Shown: positions 43,937 through 50,026 of the stretch, one piece after another | Layout: the number at the start of each line of letters is the position of its first letter | Position numbering within the stretch: position 1 is the first letter of the stretch | Source of the DNA: a virus | DNA length: 64,000 nt | Direction: 5' to 3' (one strand) | Virus record (IMG/VR): IMGVR_UViG_3300045534_000133 | Coordinates: 1-64,000 of that record | Notes under the pieces: generated by a model | Database searches by the model: none | Seen by the model: the letters and a program-made list of their open reading frames with translations, nothing else | What the model was told of the DNA's origin: nothing | Program-made: the position numbers and the translations under genes

Positions 43937-44319
43937 AGCGGTGCGAGCGAGAAGCCGTCGATATCATCCGGTCCATGCTGGAACCTCACGGCATCACATG
44001 CCGGACAGAACCGGGCGGCAAGCACCTTGCCGTCCACGTCGATCACAACGGCGGCCACCACAAGTTCGCCATCTCCAGCAGTCCCCTGAATCGGGACCAC
44101 CAGCTTACAAACGTGCGTCAGCAGGTGACCGGCTGGATGGAGGCACAAGGCCTCGTCCCCGCGCGCGGGAGGGCTGCACAGAGGCCTAACAAGCGGAGGC
44201 GACAAACCCGGGTAAAGTCCACCATCTATCGCTACGAGGTGTCCATCGACGAAGCCGATCACGGCCCGTCCAGCGACCCTTGGCGGGCGTTGCGGGCCCT
44301 ACAGGGGCAAGAGGCATGA
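43933..44319 (+). CDS. HicA-fold-like small protein (128 aa)
   Basis: The N-terminal ~75 residues (EAVDIIRSMLEPHG, GGKHLAVHVDHNGGHHKFAI, SPLNRDHQLTN) have the GGKHLxV strand and following segments of HicA/dsRBD-like folds seen in many phage proteins; a catalytic-type His is present in GGKH. A basic linker (NKRRRQTRVKS) and acidic tail follow. No HicB-like partner is adjacent, so a toxin role is not supported. Confidence 0.62.
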   Translation: MKRCEREAVDIIRSMLEPHGITCRTEPGGKHLAVHVDHNGGHHKFAISSSPLNRDHQLTNVRQQVTGWMEAQGLVPARGRAAQRPNKRRRQTRVKSTIYRYEVSIDEADHGPSSDPWRALRALQGQEA

Positions 44320-45053
44320 CCCGGCCCCTTCTGATTGATCTGTTCTGTGGCGAGGGCGGAGCCGGTGAAGGCTACCGCCGCGCGGGCTGGAGCGTCATCG
44401 GCGTGGACACGGCGCCCCTGATGAAGCGCTACCCGGCCGGGCCGTACCTGCGCATGGACGTGCTGGGCATCGACCCGCGCCTGCTGGCCATGGCCGACGC
44501 CATCCATGCCAGCCCGCCCTGCCAGTTCGGCAGCGAGATCACCCCCGAGGAAGCCCGCCACCGGCACGTCAACCTCATTCCCCAGACCCGGAAGCTGCTG
44601 CAGGCCAGCGGCAAGCCCTACATCATCGAGAACGTGCGCGCCGTCCGGCCGCACCTGATCGACCCGGTGTCGCTGTTCGGCACGATGTTCGGTTGCCGAA
44701 TGATGACCAGCAAGTTCGAGACGTTCGTGCTGTCGAGGGAGCGGCTGTTCGAGACGAACTGGGGGCTCACCGCGCCCCATGATCATGGCCGGGGCATCCA
44801 CCCGATCGCCAACGTCTATGGGGGCCACCTGCGCGCCCGGGGCGGCGACAACCGCACCGGCGGCAAGACTGGCCGCACCGTGGACTTCCCCGGGGAAGAC
44901 CGGCAGGCCCTCGCCCGCGAACTGATGGGCATGCCATGGGCGACGATGAAGGGGATGAGCGAGGCGGTCCCACCGGCCTACACCGAGTTCATCGGTCGGC
45001 GGCTGCTGGAGAAGATCGGGGCCCGATGGGAGCCCCTGCGCCTTACCGCCTAA
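44316..45053 (+). CDS. DNA (cytosine-5-)-methyltransferase
   Basis: 245 residues, shorter than the usual ~330. Motif I is DLFCGEGGAGEGYRRAG, motif IV is ASPPCQ with the catalytic Cys, and motif VI is IENV. The C-terminus (LMGMPWATMKGMSEAVPPAY) fits motifs IX-X, so the protein is complete but with a small target-recognition region. It probably protects phage DNA from restriction. No partner endonuclease is seen. Confidence 0.88.
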   Translation: MTRPLLIDLFCGEGGAGEGYRRAGWSVIGVDTAPLMKRYPAGPYLRMDVLGIDPRLLAMADAIHASPPCQFGSEITPEEARHRHVNLIPQTRKLLQASGKPYIIENVRAVRPHLIDPVSLFGTMFGCRMMTSKFETFVLSRERLFETNWGLTAPHDHGRGIHPIANVYGGHLRARGGDNRTGGKTGRTVDFPGEDRQALARELMGMPWATMKGMSEAVPPAYTEFIGRRLLEKIGARWEPLRLTA

Positions 45054-45054
45054 A

Positions 45055-45092
45055 ATATCAGGGTTGCAATATATCTCAAGGTGTGTTATAAT
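45055..45092 (+). promoter_or_regulatory. Consensus sigma70-type promoter with ATATCAG site
   Basis: TTGCAA (45064-45069), 17-base spacer, TATAAT (45087-45092): the best canonical promoter in the window. ATATCAG (45055-45061) directly precedes the -35 and may be a regulator half site. The start codon of the next gene is 59 bases beyond the -10. Confidence 0.85.
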
Positions 45093-45151
45093 AGCCTCAC
45101 TGGCCAATCGGGCCAGCGACTGTTCTTTCATACCGTGAATAGGAATACACG

Positions 45152-45385
45152 ATGGTAAAGCTGCCAAAGGTTATTGCACGCCCGGACGATCACTACATGA
45201 TCATCTGCCCCGGCTACTGGGGTAAGGGCGAAACCCTCGCCGCCGCCCGCAAGGCCTTGCCGTTCTCTCTTGACGAGGACCGCTGGGTTATTCAGTCGGT
45301 GCACCCCAGCACTAGGCTCGATGGAGACGGCTACCTCGTGCGCGACGGCGGCACTCACGCCCCGCTCGAACTGGCCCGCTCCTGA
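45152..45385 (+). CDS. Hypothetical protein (77 aa)
   Basis: Transcribed from the strong promoter at 45064-45092 and ended by a terminator, so it is a single-gene unit and probably highly expressed early. The protein (HYMIICPGYWGKGETLAAAR, DEDRWVIQSVHPS) is a small alpha/beta fold with no recognised family. A dedicated consensus promoter makes it a good candidate host-takeover protein. Confidence 0.75.
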   Translation: MVKLPKVIARPDDHYMIICPGYWGKGETLAAARKALPFSLDEDRWVIQSVHPSTRLDGDGYLVRDGGTHAPLELARS

Positions 45386-45391
45386 CGGCCC

Positions 45392-45420
45392 GGCCCCCGG
45401 CTCACCCCGGGGGCCATTTT
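45392..45420 (+). terminator. Rho-independent terminator
   Basis: A 9-bp stem GGCCCCCGG with CCGGGGGCC, loop CTCACC, followed by ATTTT, six bases after the stop codon. Confidence 0.85.
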
Positions 45421-45433
45421 CGTCCTTGACGCC

Positions 45434-45470
45434 ATATCAGACGCCTGACATATCACGCTCTAGCTATCCC
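45434..45470 (+). promoter_or_regulatory. Promoter-operator: CTGACA-N12-GCTATCCC with ATATCAG repeat
   Basis: CTGACA (45445-45450), a 12-base spacer and GCTATCCC (45463-45470) match the spacing and -10 at 4258-4283. The imperfect palindrome at 45434-45453 overlaps the -35, a position suited to repression. GCTCTAGC occupies 45457-45464. Confidence 0.55.
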
Positions 45471-45487
45471 CTTCACGGAGACCTGAC

Positions 45488-45697
45488 ATGCCCACACCCA
45501 AAAAAGCGAAGCCGCGCCGCAAGGTGGTCTTCCTCACCATCGCCGTGTCGCTCCGGCCCGGCATCACCGTGGCCCACGCCAAGCGCGAGGTCCGCACCCG
45601 CGTCAACGACCTGACCGAGCATCACTGCTTCCGGCCCGATCGTTCGCAGGCCGAGGAGTCGGACGTTCGCATCAAGCGCGTCGCGAGCGCCCGCTGA
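45488..45697 (+). CDS. Hypothetical basic protein (69 aa)
   Basis: ATG 45488 follows CTTCACGGAGACCTGAC. Begins with a Lys-rich tail (PTPKKAKPRRK), then a beta strand (VVFLTIAVSLRPG) and a helix (VAHAKREVRTRVNDL). Likely nucleic-acid binding. Overlaps the next start by one base. Confidence 0.7.
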   Translation: MPTPKKAKPRRKVVFLTIAVSLRPGITVAHAKREVRTRVNDLTEHHCFRPDRSQAEESDVRIKRVASAR

Positions 45698-46155
45698 TGG
45701 CCGACCCTGCCTTCTACCGGGCCATCGCCCGCCTCGCCGAGGTCGCCAACACGGACGACGCCTCGTGCCTCACCCCTCAAGAGGTCACCACCGTTCTGGT
45801 GACCACCTTACGCGACGCCGCCTCTGATCTGGACCGGGTGCAAGAGGACCGCCAGCGCGGCACCCTGCTGACGCCCGGTGAGATCGGGGCCTACATCGGT
45901 GTGGAGGTGCCTGCCGGTGTCGTCATCGCCGACTGGCTGCGCGAACAGGTGCAGGCCGGAGTGGCCTCACACATGGAGCCGGTGAAAATCGGCCCGCGCC
46001 CGCTTCGGTATGAGGAGATCAGCGTGCACCTCGAACACAAGGCTGGGCGGGGCCTCAACGGCATGACCGTCCAGCCCCTTGTGGCCATCCTCGTACCCGC
46101 TGACGATCTGGCCACATGGACGCGGCAGGGCAAGGCGTTGCGGGTTCCGTCGTGA
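45697..46155 (+). CDS. Hypothetical protein (152 aa)
   Basis: Helical N-terminus (AFYRAIARLAEVANTDDASC), a central TPGEIGAYIGVEVPAGVVIA segment that could be a helix-turn-helix, and a beta-rich end (MTVQPLVAILVPADDL). Overlaps both neighbours. No family recognised. Confidence 0.68.
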   Translation: MADPAFYRAIARLAEVANTDDASCLTPQEVTTVLVTTLRDAASDLDRVQEDRQRGTLLTPGEIGAYIGVEVPAGVVIADWLREQVQAGVASHMEPVKIGPRPLRYEEISVHLEHKAGRGLNGMTVQPLVAILVPADDLATWTRQGKALRVPS

Positions 46156-46511
46156 CCGCCGCTGCCCCCACCGCGCTCGATCGCTACCGGGCCGCCAAGC
46201 TGGCGCTGGACACGTTCGACGCCTTCACGAAGCGGCTGCAGGGCGATGCGCCCCGGACGTTCAGGGTGACCACCGAGGCCAGCATCACGGCCGCGACAAA
46301 GCACCCCCAAGCCAACACCTACGACGCCCCGACCTACGTCAACGGCGGCGCCCATCAGGGGTTCAGTAGGTTCTGCGCCGACTGGATTATGACCGAGCGA
46401 CTGGGCCTCGCCGCCGAGTACCGCGCCACGCTGGTTGAGAAGCTGAAAGCGGCCAAGTTCGCCGCCGACGCCGAAGCCCGCGCCCTCCTCATAGAGAACC
46501 CGCCGACATGA
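46152..46511 (+). CDS. Hypothetical protein (119 aa)
   Basis: GTG 46152 overlaps the upstream stop (GTGA). Mostly helical, with RYRAAKLALDTFDAFTKRL, a short beta part (TFRVTTEASIT) and a C-terminal Ala-rich helix. Coupled to the DnaA-like gene downstream by ATGA. Confidence 0.65.
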   Translation: MTAAAPTALDRYRAAKLALDTFDAFTKRLQGDAPRTFRVTTEASITAATKHPQANTYDAPTYVNGGAHQGFSRFCADWIMTERLGLAAEYRATLVEKLKAAKFAADAEARALLIENPPT

Positions 46512-46822
46512 CCGCCGATTACGAACACTTCTGCGCTCGCACTTTGGCGGCCTACGGCGTGTCGTGGGCTGACGTGATAGGCCCCGATCGGCGGCCAACA
46601 ACAAGGGCAGCCCGGGACGCCGTCTGCTGGATGCTGCACCAGCGGCAGGAAAAGCCCTATTCGCATGAGTACAGCTACAGCCACATCGGCCGCATCATCG
46701 GCGGCCGGAGTGAAACCACCGTGCGGGACTCGATCGTGCGCCACGAGGGCCGGATAGACCTGCTTGACCGTGCCGCTAACGCCCGCCACGCTTATCTGTC
46801 ATCAATGGAGGCCCACCCATGA
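46508..46822 (+). CDS. DnaA domain IV-like DNA-binding protein (104 aa)
   Basis: YGVSWADVIGPDRRPTTRAA, DAVCWMLHQ, YSHIGRIIGGRSETTVRDS and the following HEGRI resemble DnaA domain IV, with GGRSETTVRDS in place of the DnaA signature. There is no ATPase domain. It may bind DnaA boxes in phage or host DNA and redirect or block initiation. ATGA overlaps on both sides. Confidence 0.65.
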   Translation: MTADYEHFCARTLAAYGVSWADVIGPDRRPTTRAARDAVCWMLHQRQEKPYSHEYSYSHIGRIIGGRSETTVRDSIVRHEGRIDLLDRAANARHAYLSSMEAHP

Positions 46823-47028
46823 AACTCGTGCTTCAAATCGCCGCTGGCCTCGTTCTGGCCGTCCTGATCATCTCCTTGCTGCCCTCGATGGGCTACGTCT
46901 TCGGCTACGCAGTCGGCATCCTCGTTTTCGCGGGCATCCCTCTGGCCATGTGTGGGCTGCTGATCTGGGGCATGGTGGCGGCCTACCGCTACCTGAAACG
47001 CCAGAAAGCGACCCCCGACCGCCGCTAA
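46819..47028 (+). CDS. Small two-helix membrane protein (69 aa)
   Basis: Two membrane segments (VLQIAAGLVLAVLIISLL and GILVFAGIPLAMCGLLIWG) with a short turn, and a basic tail (YRYLKRQKATPDRR) placing the C-terminus inside. It resembles holins or superinfection-exclusion proteins by topology only. Its stop is followed by 80 bases without a gene. Confidence 0.68.
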   Translation: MKLVLQIAAGLVLAVLIISLLPSMGYVFGYAVGILVFAGIPLAMCGLLIWGMVAAYRYLKRQKATPDRR

Positions 47029-47108
47029 CCAGACGGGGCGAATCCGCCTATGCGAGATTCCCAGAACCTCTGACTTGGAGGTGTCCGTGTTGCTTGGGGC
47101 GAAAACCG

Positions 47109-47597
47109 ATGGACCCTACCGTTCAGACGGCTCTCATAGGGGCTGCAGCCACCGTCCTGACCCTCGTGATCGCCGAGGCCGGGAAACGGTGGAAAACGGC
47201 ACATGACAGGCGGGCCGCCGAGGCTGCAACAAGGGTCACCGACGCTGACGCCGAGGTGCGCACCACCGACGCTCTCGGTGCCGCCTTCCGAACGATTACC
47301 GAGTCCCTGACCATCATCCACGACCTTCGCGCACGACTTGGGAAAGTCGAGACAGACCTGATGGCGGCCCGATCAGAGATCGAAGCACTGCAGCGCGCCA
47401 ACACGAATCTGAAAGACGAGAAGATCAGCCTGACGACGCAGCTTGAACTGGCGCGGCAGGAAAAGGCCTTGGCCCGAAACCATCTTGAACTGGCGCGTGG
47501 CGACATTCGGACCCTCAAGGATGTTCTCTCGTCGCACCCGGCAGTCGTGATGCCCAAGCTGGCGTCAGAGCGCAGGCTTGACGGCAAGGAAGCGTAA
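47109..47597 (+). CDS. Membrane-anchored coiled-coil protein (162 aa)
   Basis: ATG 47109 follows GGGGCGAAAACCG. An N-terminal hydrophobic helix (TALIGAAATVLTLVIAEAG) is followed by ~110 residues of strong heptad pattern (LGKVETDLMAARSEIEALQR and onward). Inner-membrane anchored with the coil in the cytoplasm or periplasm. It resembles i-spanins, but a spanin pair is already present at 7 kb. Confidence 0.68.
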   Translation: MDPTVQTALIGAAATVLTLVIAEAGKRWKTAHDRRAAEAATRVTDADAEVRTTDALGAAFRTITESLTIIHDLRARLGKVETDLMAARSEIEALQRANTNLKDEKISLTTQLELARQEKALARNHLELARGDIRTLKDVLSSHPAVVMPKLASERRLDGKEA

Positions 47598-47682
47598 GCG
47601 TAACCAGCGCTCGCCCCGGGACGAAACAGGCCCGGGGGTTGCGTCACACGCTGGGCTGACAGCGCGGAAGGTGGATGCCAGA

Positions 47683-47718
47683 AGGCCCCGGGGGACGACC
47701 CCTCTCCGGGGCCTTTTT
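47683..47718 (+). terminator. Rho-independent terminator
   Basis: Stem AGGCCCCGG with CCGGGGCCT around a 14-base loop, then TTTTT; it ends the operon that runs from 45488. Confidence 0.88.
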
Positions 47719-47762
47719 GTTGCCCCCCTGACATTTCCTCCTTGCCCGTTTGGACCTAAACA

Positions 47763-47770
47763 GCTAAAGC
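47763..47770 (+). promoter_or_regulatory. GCTAAAGC promoter-like box
   Basis: GCTAAAGC fits the GCTANA-type -10 element; TTGCCC (47742-47747) is 15 bases upstream as a possible -35. The next start is 35 bases downstream. Confidence 0.45.
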
Positions 47771-47805
47771 ATGGGAGCCGCACTGACGCGGCCTTGGGAG
47801 ACGAC

Positions 47806-47997
47806 ATGCACAAGATTTTTGGATGGAGCGCCAAGCGCTCCGGCGCCACACAGACGATCAAGGGCCGCGACGTTCAGAACAAGGGCGTGCGCGTCACTGA
47901 CGTGGTGTCGATCGAGGCCACTACCGGAGACGGCCGCGTCGTCGCCACCACGGCCAACGGTGCCCAGTTCGCCCTGATCGCCGGGCCTGCAGCCTGA
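47806..47997 (+). CDS. Hypothetical protein (63 aa)
   Basis: ATG 47806 follows CTTGGGAGACGAC. Small, beta-rich (GVRVTDVVSIEATTGDGRVV, NGAQFALIAG) with a basic start. First gene of a new unit behind the terminator and GCTAAAGC box. No family recognised. Confidence 0.7.
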   Translation: MHKIFGWSAKRSGATQTIKGRDVQNKGVRVTDVVSIEATTGDGRVVATTANGAQFALIAGPAA

Positions 47998-48119
47998 TGG
48001 CCGCCGTCCGCCTATTTTTCCGGCGCCTGTTCTGCCGCCACCAGTTTCAGTGGTCCCGGCGCTTCGGCAGCACGTTGACCTGCCGCAAGTGCGGCCACCG
48101 CACCCGGGCGCGCGACTGA
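47997..48119 (+). CDS. Very small zinc-finger-like protein (40 aa)
   Basis: ATG 47997 overlaps the stop of the previous gene (TGATG), and its own stop overlaps the next start in the same way. Contains CRHQFQ and CRKCGHRT, so two Cys and nearby Cys/His could bind one zinc; strongly basic (Arg-rich). Coupling on both sides makes it very likely real despite its size. Confidence 0.65.
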   Translation: MAAVRLFFRRLFCRHQFQWSRRFGSTLTCRKCGHRTRARD

Positions 48120-48367
48120 TGGGCTTTCAACACATAGAGCCGGAGCGCCTGCGTACCTTCGCCCGGGCCAACGGCGTGCGCCGCCGGGCGATGACGGATG
48201 CGCAGGTGAAGCGCCTGCGTGAGTGCACCGACGGGACGGACGATCTGACGTTTGCGGTGGAGTTCGGTGTGGATATCCAGACCGTTTTTTCCGCCCGCGT
48301 GGGAAACAGCTACAAGGACCACCCGTCGGCACCACGCCGCATTTACGCGAAGCGAGCCCGGTCGTGA
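48119..48367 (+). CDS. Hypothetical protein (82 aa)
   Basis: ATG 48119. Helical, with RLRTFARANGVRRRAMTDAQ, then a possible helix-turn-helix in FAVEFGVDIQTVFSAR, ending in a basic tail. Possibly a small DNA-binding protein. Overlaps both neighbours. Confidence 0.65.
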   Translation: MGFQHIEPERLRTFARANGVRRRAMTDAQVKRLRECTDGTDDLTFAVEFGVDIQTVFSARVGNSYKDHPSAPRRIYAKRARS

Positions 48368-48666
48368 TCGCGGGGACGGAGATCGTCGCCTACAAGCGGT
48401 GGCAGGCCGACGGCACAGCGCTGGACATGTTTACATGGCCCATGGGCCCGAACGGTTGCAAAGCCTTGGCCGCGATCTGGACCGCCCGCCTGCAGAGCGG
48501 TCGATACAGCCGCATCGAACTGCGAATGGCCAACGGTCAGACCGTCGTCGTTAAGGCGAAGCGCGCCAAGGTGCCCCATGTGGAGGGAGTCTACATCGGC
48601 GACATGCCCTATCACGAATGGCTGGACACCCTGCAGCCCCGGCCGGAAGCTGGAGACGCGACATGA
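48364..48666 (+). CDS. Hypothetical protein (100 aa)
   Basis: GTG 48364 overlaps the upstream stop. Beta-rich with a helix (GPNGCKALAAIWTARLQSG), RIELRMANGQTVVVKAKRAK and a C-terminal segment (YIGDMPYHEWLDTLQ). No family recognised. It directly precedes, by ATGA overlap, the alpha-CTD homologue. Confidence 0.65.
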   Translation: MIAGTEIVAYKRWQADGTALDMFTWPMGPNGCKALAAIWTARLQSGRYSRIELRMANGQTVVVKAKRAKVPHVEGVYIGDMPYHEWLDTLQPRPEAGDAT

Positions 48667-49085
48667 CCGACAAACCAGTTTCCGGCCCAACGCTGTGGGT
48701 TTTGGAGGACATGATCAAACGGCGAGACCAGCGCATCATGGCGCTGGAGCGCTTGCTGGCCACCGTCGCTAAAGACGCTCTTGCCCTTCTCGATCGCCGC
48801 CTAGATCACGGGCCTGTCATCTACGACTCGACCATCCTCAACGGTGAGGTTTCTGAACTGCTGTTCTCAACCCGCACCGCGCGGGCACTGGAGGGGGCAG
48901 GTATTATCCGCGTCGGCGACCTTACCAAAACGACACGCGCCTACTTGTTGGGGCTGCCCAACATGGGGGCCAAGTCCGTCAATGAGATCGAGGAGGCTCT
49001 GGGCCACATGGACCTGTCACTGGCAGGTGGCCGCTCTCCTCACATTGAGGCGTACCTGCAGCGGCACAGGGAAGCCCGCCCATGA
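48663..49085 (+). CDS. RNA polymerase alpha-CTD-like protein (140 aa)
   Basis: An N-terminal coiled segment (LEDMIKRRDQRIMALERLLA) precedes a domain at ~58-118 that aligns with the C-terminal domain of RNA polymerase alpha: SELLFSTRTARALEGAGI, IRVGDLTKTTRAYLLGLP, NMGAKSVNEIEEALGHM. By alignment the DNA-contacting Arg265, Gly296, Lys298, Ser299 and Glu302 of E. coli alpha are kept, while Asn268 is Arg. It could bind UP elements or activators and redirect host transcription, with the coil replacing the linker to polymerase. Overlaps neighbours by 4 bases. Confidence 0.85.
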   Translation: MTDKPVSGPTLWVLEDMIKRRDQRIMALERLLATVAKDALALLDRRLDHGPVIYDSTILNGEVSELLFSTRTARALEGAGIIRVGDLTKTTRAYLLGLPNMGAKSVNEIEEALGHMDLSLAGGRSPHIEAYLQRHREARP

Positions 49086-49339
49086 TCGCTACCCACTTCA
49101 CCGCCAACCCGTTCTACCCAAACGACGGCACGCTGGTCTTCACTGACACGGCCACCGGGCGGCGCCAGCACATGCCCATCCATGCCACCACGACGCGGAC
49201 CGAGTTCCTGCGTCTGGCCCGCTACCACATGCGGCAGGTGCTGGTGCCCTACGACGCGGTGGAACCGAGGACAGCATCTCGCGTGCGCCTGCAGTTCCGG
49301 GGCGATCGGCGGCGCAACGGGGGCAGGTGGACGGAGTGA
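49082..49339 (+). CDS. Hypothetical protein (85 aa)
   Basis: Beta-rich start (FYPNDGTLVFTDTATGRRQH), a helix (TEFLRLARYHMRQV) and a basic end (VRLQFRGDRRRNGG). Overlaps the alpha-CTD-like gene (ATGA). No family recognised. Confidence 0.65.
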   Translation: MIATHFTANPFYPNDGTLVFTDTATGRRQHMPIHATTTRTEFLRLARYHMRQVLVPYDAVEPRTASRVRLQFRGDRRRNGGRWTE

Positions 49340-49548
49340 AGCCTGACGCCCGGCGCTTCCCCTTGTCGGCCGAGGCCGAGGCTTTGCTGGCCCGGCCGGA
49401 CTGGGAGCGTGTAAGCCTCGCTGACGGGGATGCTGCACAGGCTTTGGCACCCGGCATACCGGCGAGGGCTCCGATGCCGCTCCACGAGCCGGAATCTGGC
49501 CCTGCTGACGATGTTGAGGTGGGTGACGCCTCTGGCGATCTGTTCTAG
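49336..49548 (+). CDS. Hypothetical acidic protein (70 aa)
   Basis: GTG 49336 overlaps the previous stop (GTGA); an earlier in-frame GTG at 49327 lacks this coupling. A short folded part (RRFPLSAEAEALLARPDWER) is followed by a Pro/Asp/Glu-rich tail. Last gene of the rightward cluster. Confidence 0.6.
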   Translation: MKPDARRFPLSAEAEALLARPDWERVSLADGDAAQALAPGIPARAPMPLHEPESGPADDVEVGDASGDLF

Positions 49549-49566
49549 TAGCCCGAAGCTGCCCCG

Positions 49567-49584
49567 GCCCCGACTCGACGGGGC
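49567..49584. terminator. Hairpin between convergent units
   Basis: A perfect 6-bp stem (GCCCCG, loop ACTCGA, CGGGGC) in the 65 bases between the rightward cluster and the leftward tRNA. A second small hairpin (CACCG with CGGTG) lies beside it. There is no T-run, so termination is only probable. Confidence 0.5.
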
Positions 49585-49613
49585 TGCACCGAAGGCCCGG
49601 TGGCGAGGCGTCT

Positions 49614-49690
49614 TGGGAGCGAGAGAGGGATTTGAACCCTCGACCTTCCGGGTATGAGCCGGACGCGCTACCGGACTGCGCCATCTCGCA
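49614..49690 (-). tRNA. tRNA-Met (CAT), initiator-like
   Basis: 77 bases with encoded CCA. All four arms pair: D-stem GCGC/GCGC, anticodon stem TCCGG/CCGGA with loop CTCATAC, T-stem GAGGG/CCCTC with loop TTCAAAT. The acceptor stem has six pairs but position 1:72 is T-T, an unpaired end that is a hallmark of bacterial initiator tRNAs; the D-loop and variable region also resemble initiator tRNA. The three G-C pairs of the initiator anticodon stem are not fully kept (CGG instead of GGG), and the 11:24 pair is C-G. It lies three bases after the tmRNA terminal hairpin T-run and may be cut from the same transcript. Confidence 0.92.
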
Positions 49691-49700
49691 TCAAAAAGGT

Positions 49701-49728
49701 GCCGGGGTTCTGTTGCCAAGCCCCCGGC
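49701..49728 (-). terminator. tmRNA terminal hairpin
   Basis: GCCGGGG and CCCCGGC pair around a 14-base loop, followed after ACC by TTTTT (49697-49693). It may serve both as the 3' end structure of the coding piece and as a partial terminator before the tRNA. Confidence 0.65.
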
Positions 49729-49737
49729 GGGCTCCGC

Positions 49738-49779
49738 TTAGGCCGCTTGGGCCATGGGCTGGTAGTCGTTGTCGTTCAG
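49738..49779 (-). other. tmRNA tag-peptide reading frame
   Basis: Codons from CTG at 49779 to TAA at 49738 encode LNDNDYQPMAQAA. The run before it (AAATAAAA) matches the position of the A-rich element before tmRNA resume codons. The NDN start and the Ala-Ala end are normal for tags that send proteins to ClpXP, but the resume codon CTG and the QPMAQ middle are unusual. The exact resume codon is inferred. Confidence 0.75.
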
Positions 49780-50009
49780 TTTTATTTCGTGCCGACTGGT
49801 TACGGCGTCCTATGGCAAATCGAGTCTATTCGCCCCCATCATGGCCGCACCGCACAGGTCAGTTACGGAAGCCTTCGCAGGAACTCCCGGCCCTCCCATC
49901 TCCCGCGCTATGAACCCGGTCTGTGGAGGCCTGCCGATGCGGCTATGGTGGAGGCGCCGGGATTCGCACCCGGGTCTTTACCAGAACCCAGCCTGTGTGC
50001 CCCACAGAA

Positions 50010-50023
50010 GCTAGAGCGTCAAG
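50010..50023 (-). promoter_or_regulatory. GCTCTAGC box upstream of the tmRNA
   Basis: On the leftward strand the octamer GCTCTAGC (50017-50010) lies just before the acceptor hairpin, preceded by CTTGAC. It is the same octamer found before rightward genes, here in the opposite orientation and placed where transcription of the tmRNA should begin. Confidence 0.5.
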
Positions 50024-50026
50024 CCT

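Larger units (their letters stand above)
49698..50008 (-). ncRNA. ssrA: Circularly permuted (two-piece) tmRNA
   Basis: Leftward order: acceptor piece first (~50008 to 49946), then a 108-base spacer, then the coding piece (49837 to ~49698). Acceptor piece: hairpin CTGTG/CACAG, T-stem CCGGG/CCCGG with loop TGCGAAT, 3' end CGCCTCC-A-CCA at 49946. Coding piece starts GGGGGCG, which pairs with CGCCTCC and includes a G-U third pair, the alanine identity element. The next helix also pairs across the pieces (TTTGCCA with TGGTAAA). After a GCCG/CGGC stem and an A-rich run comes the tag frame, then a GC hairpin with TTTTT. The permuted form is typical of alphaproteobacterial hosts. Confidence 0.88.

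Noticed and set aside
43933-44319. HicA toxin of a toxin-antitoxin pair
   Set aside because: Only the fold-like pattern is present; no HicB-type antitoxin lies beside it.
49946-50005. A separate tRNA-Pro with GGG anticodon
   Set aside because: The anticodon stem does not pair and there is no local 5' acceptor strand; the partner strand is in the tmRNA coding piece.
49946-50008. tRNA 3'-end remnant or phage attachment site
   Set aside because: The T-arm and CCA end at first looked like an attP tRNA fragment, but the matching GGGGGCG coding half with a tag frame lies downstream and no integrase is present.
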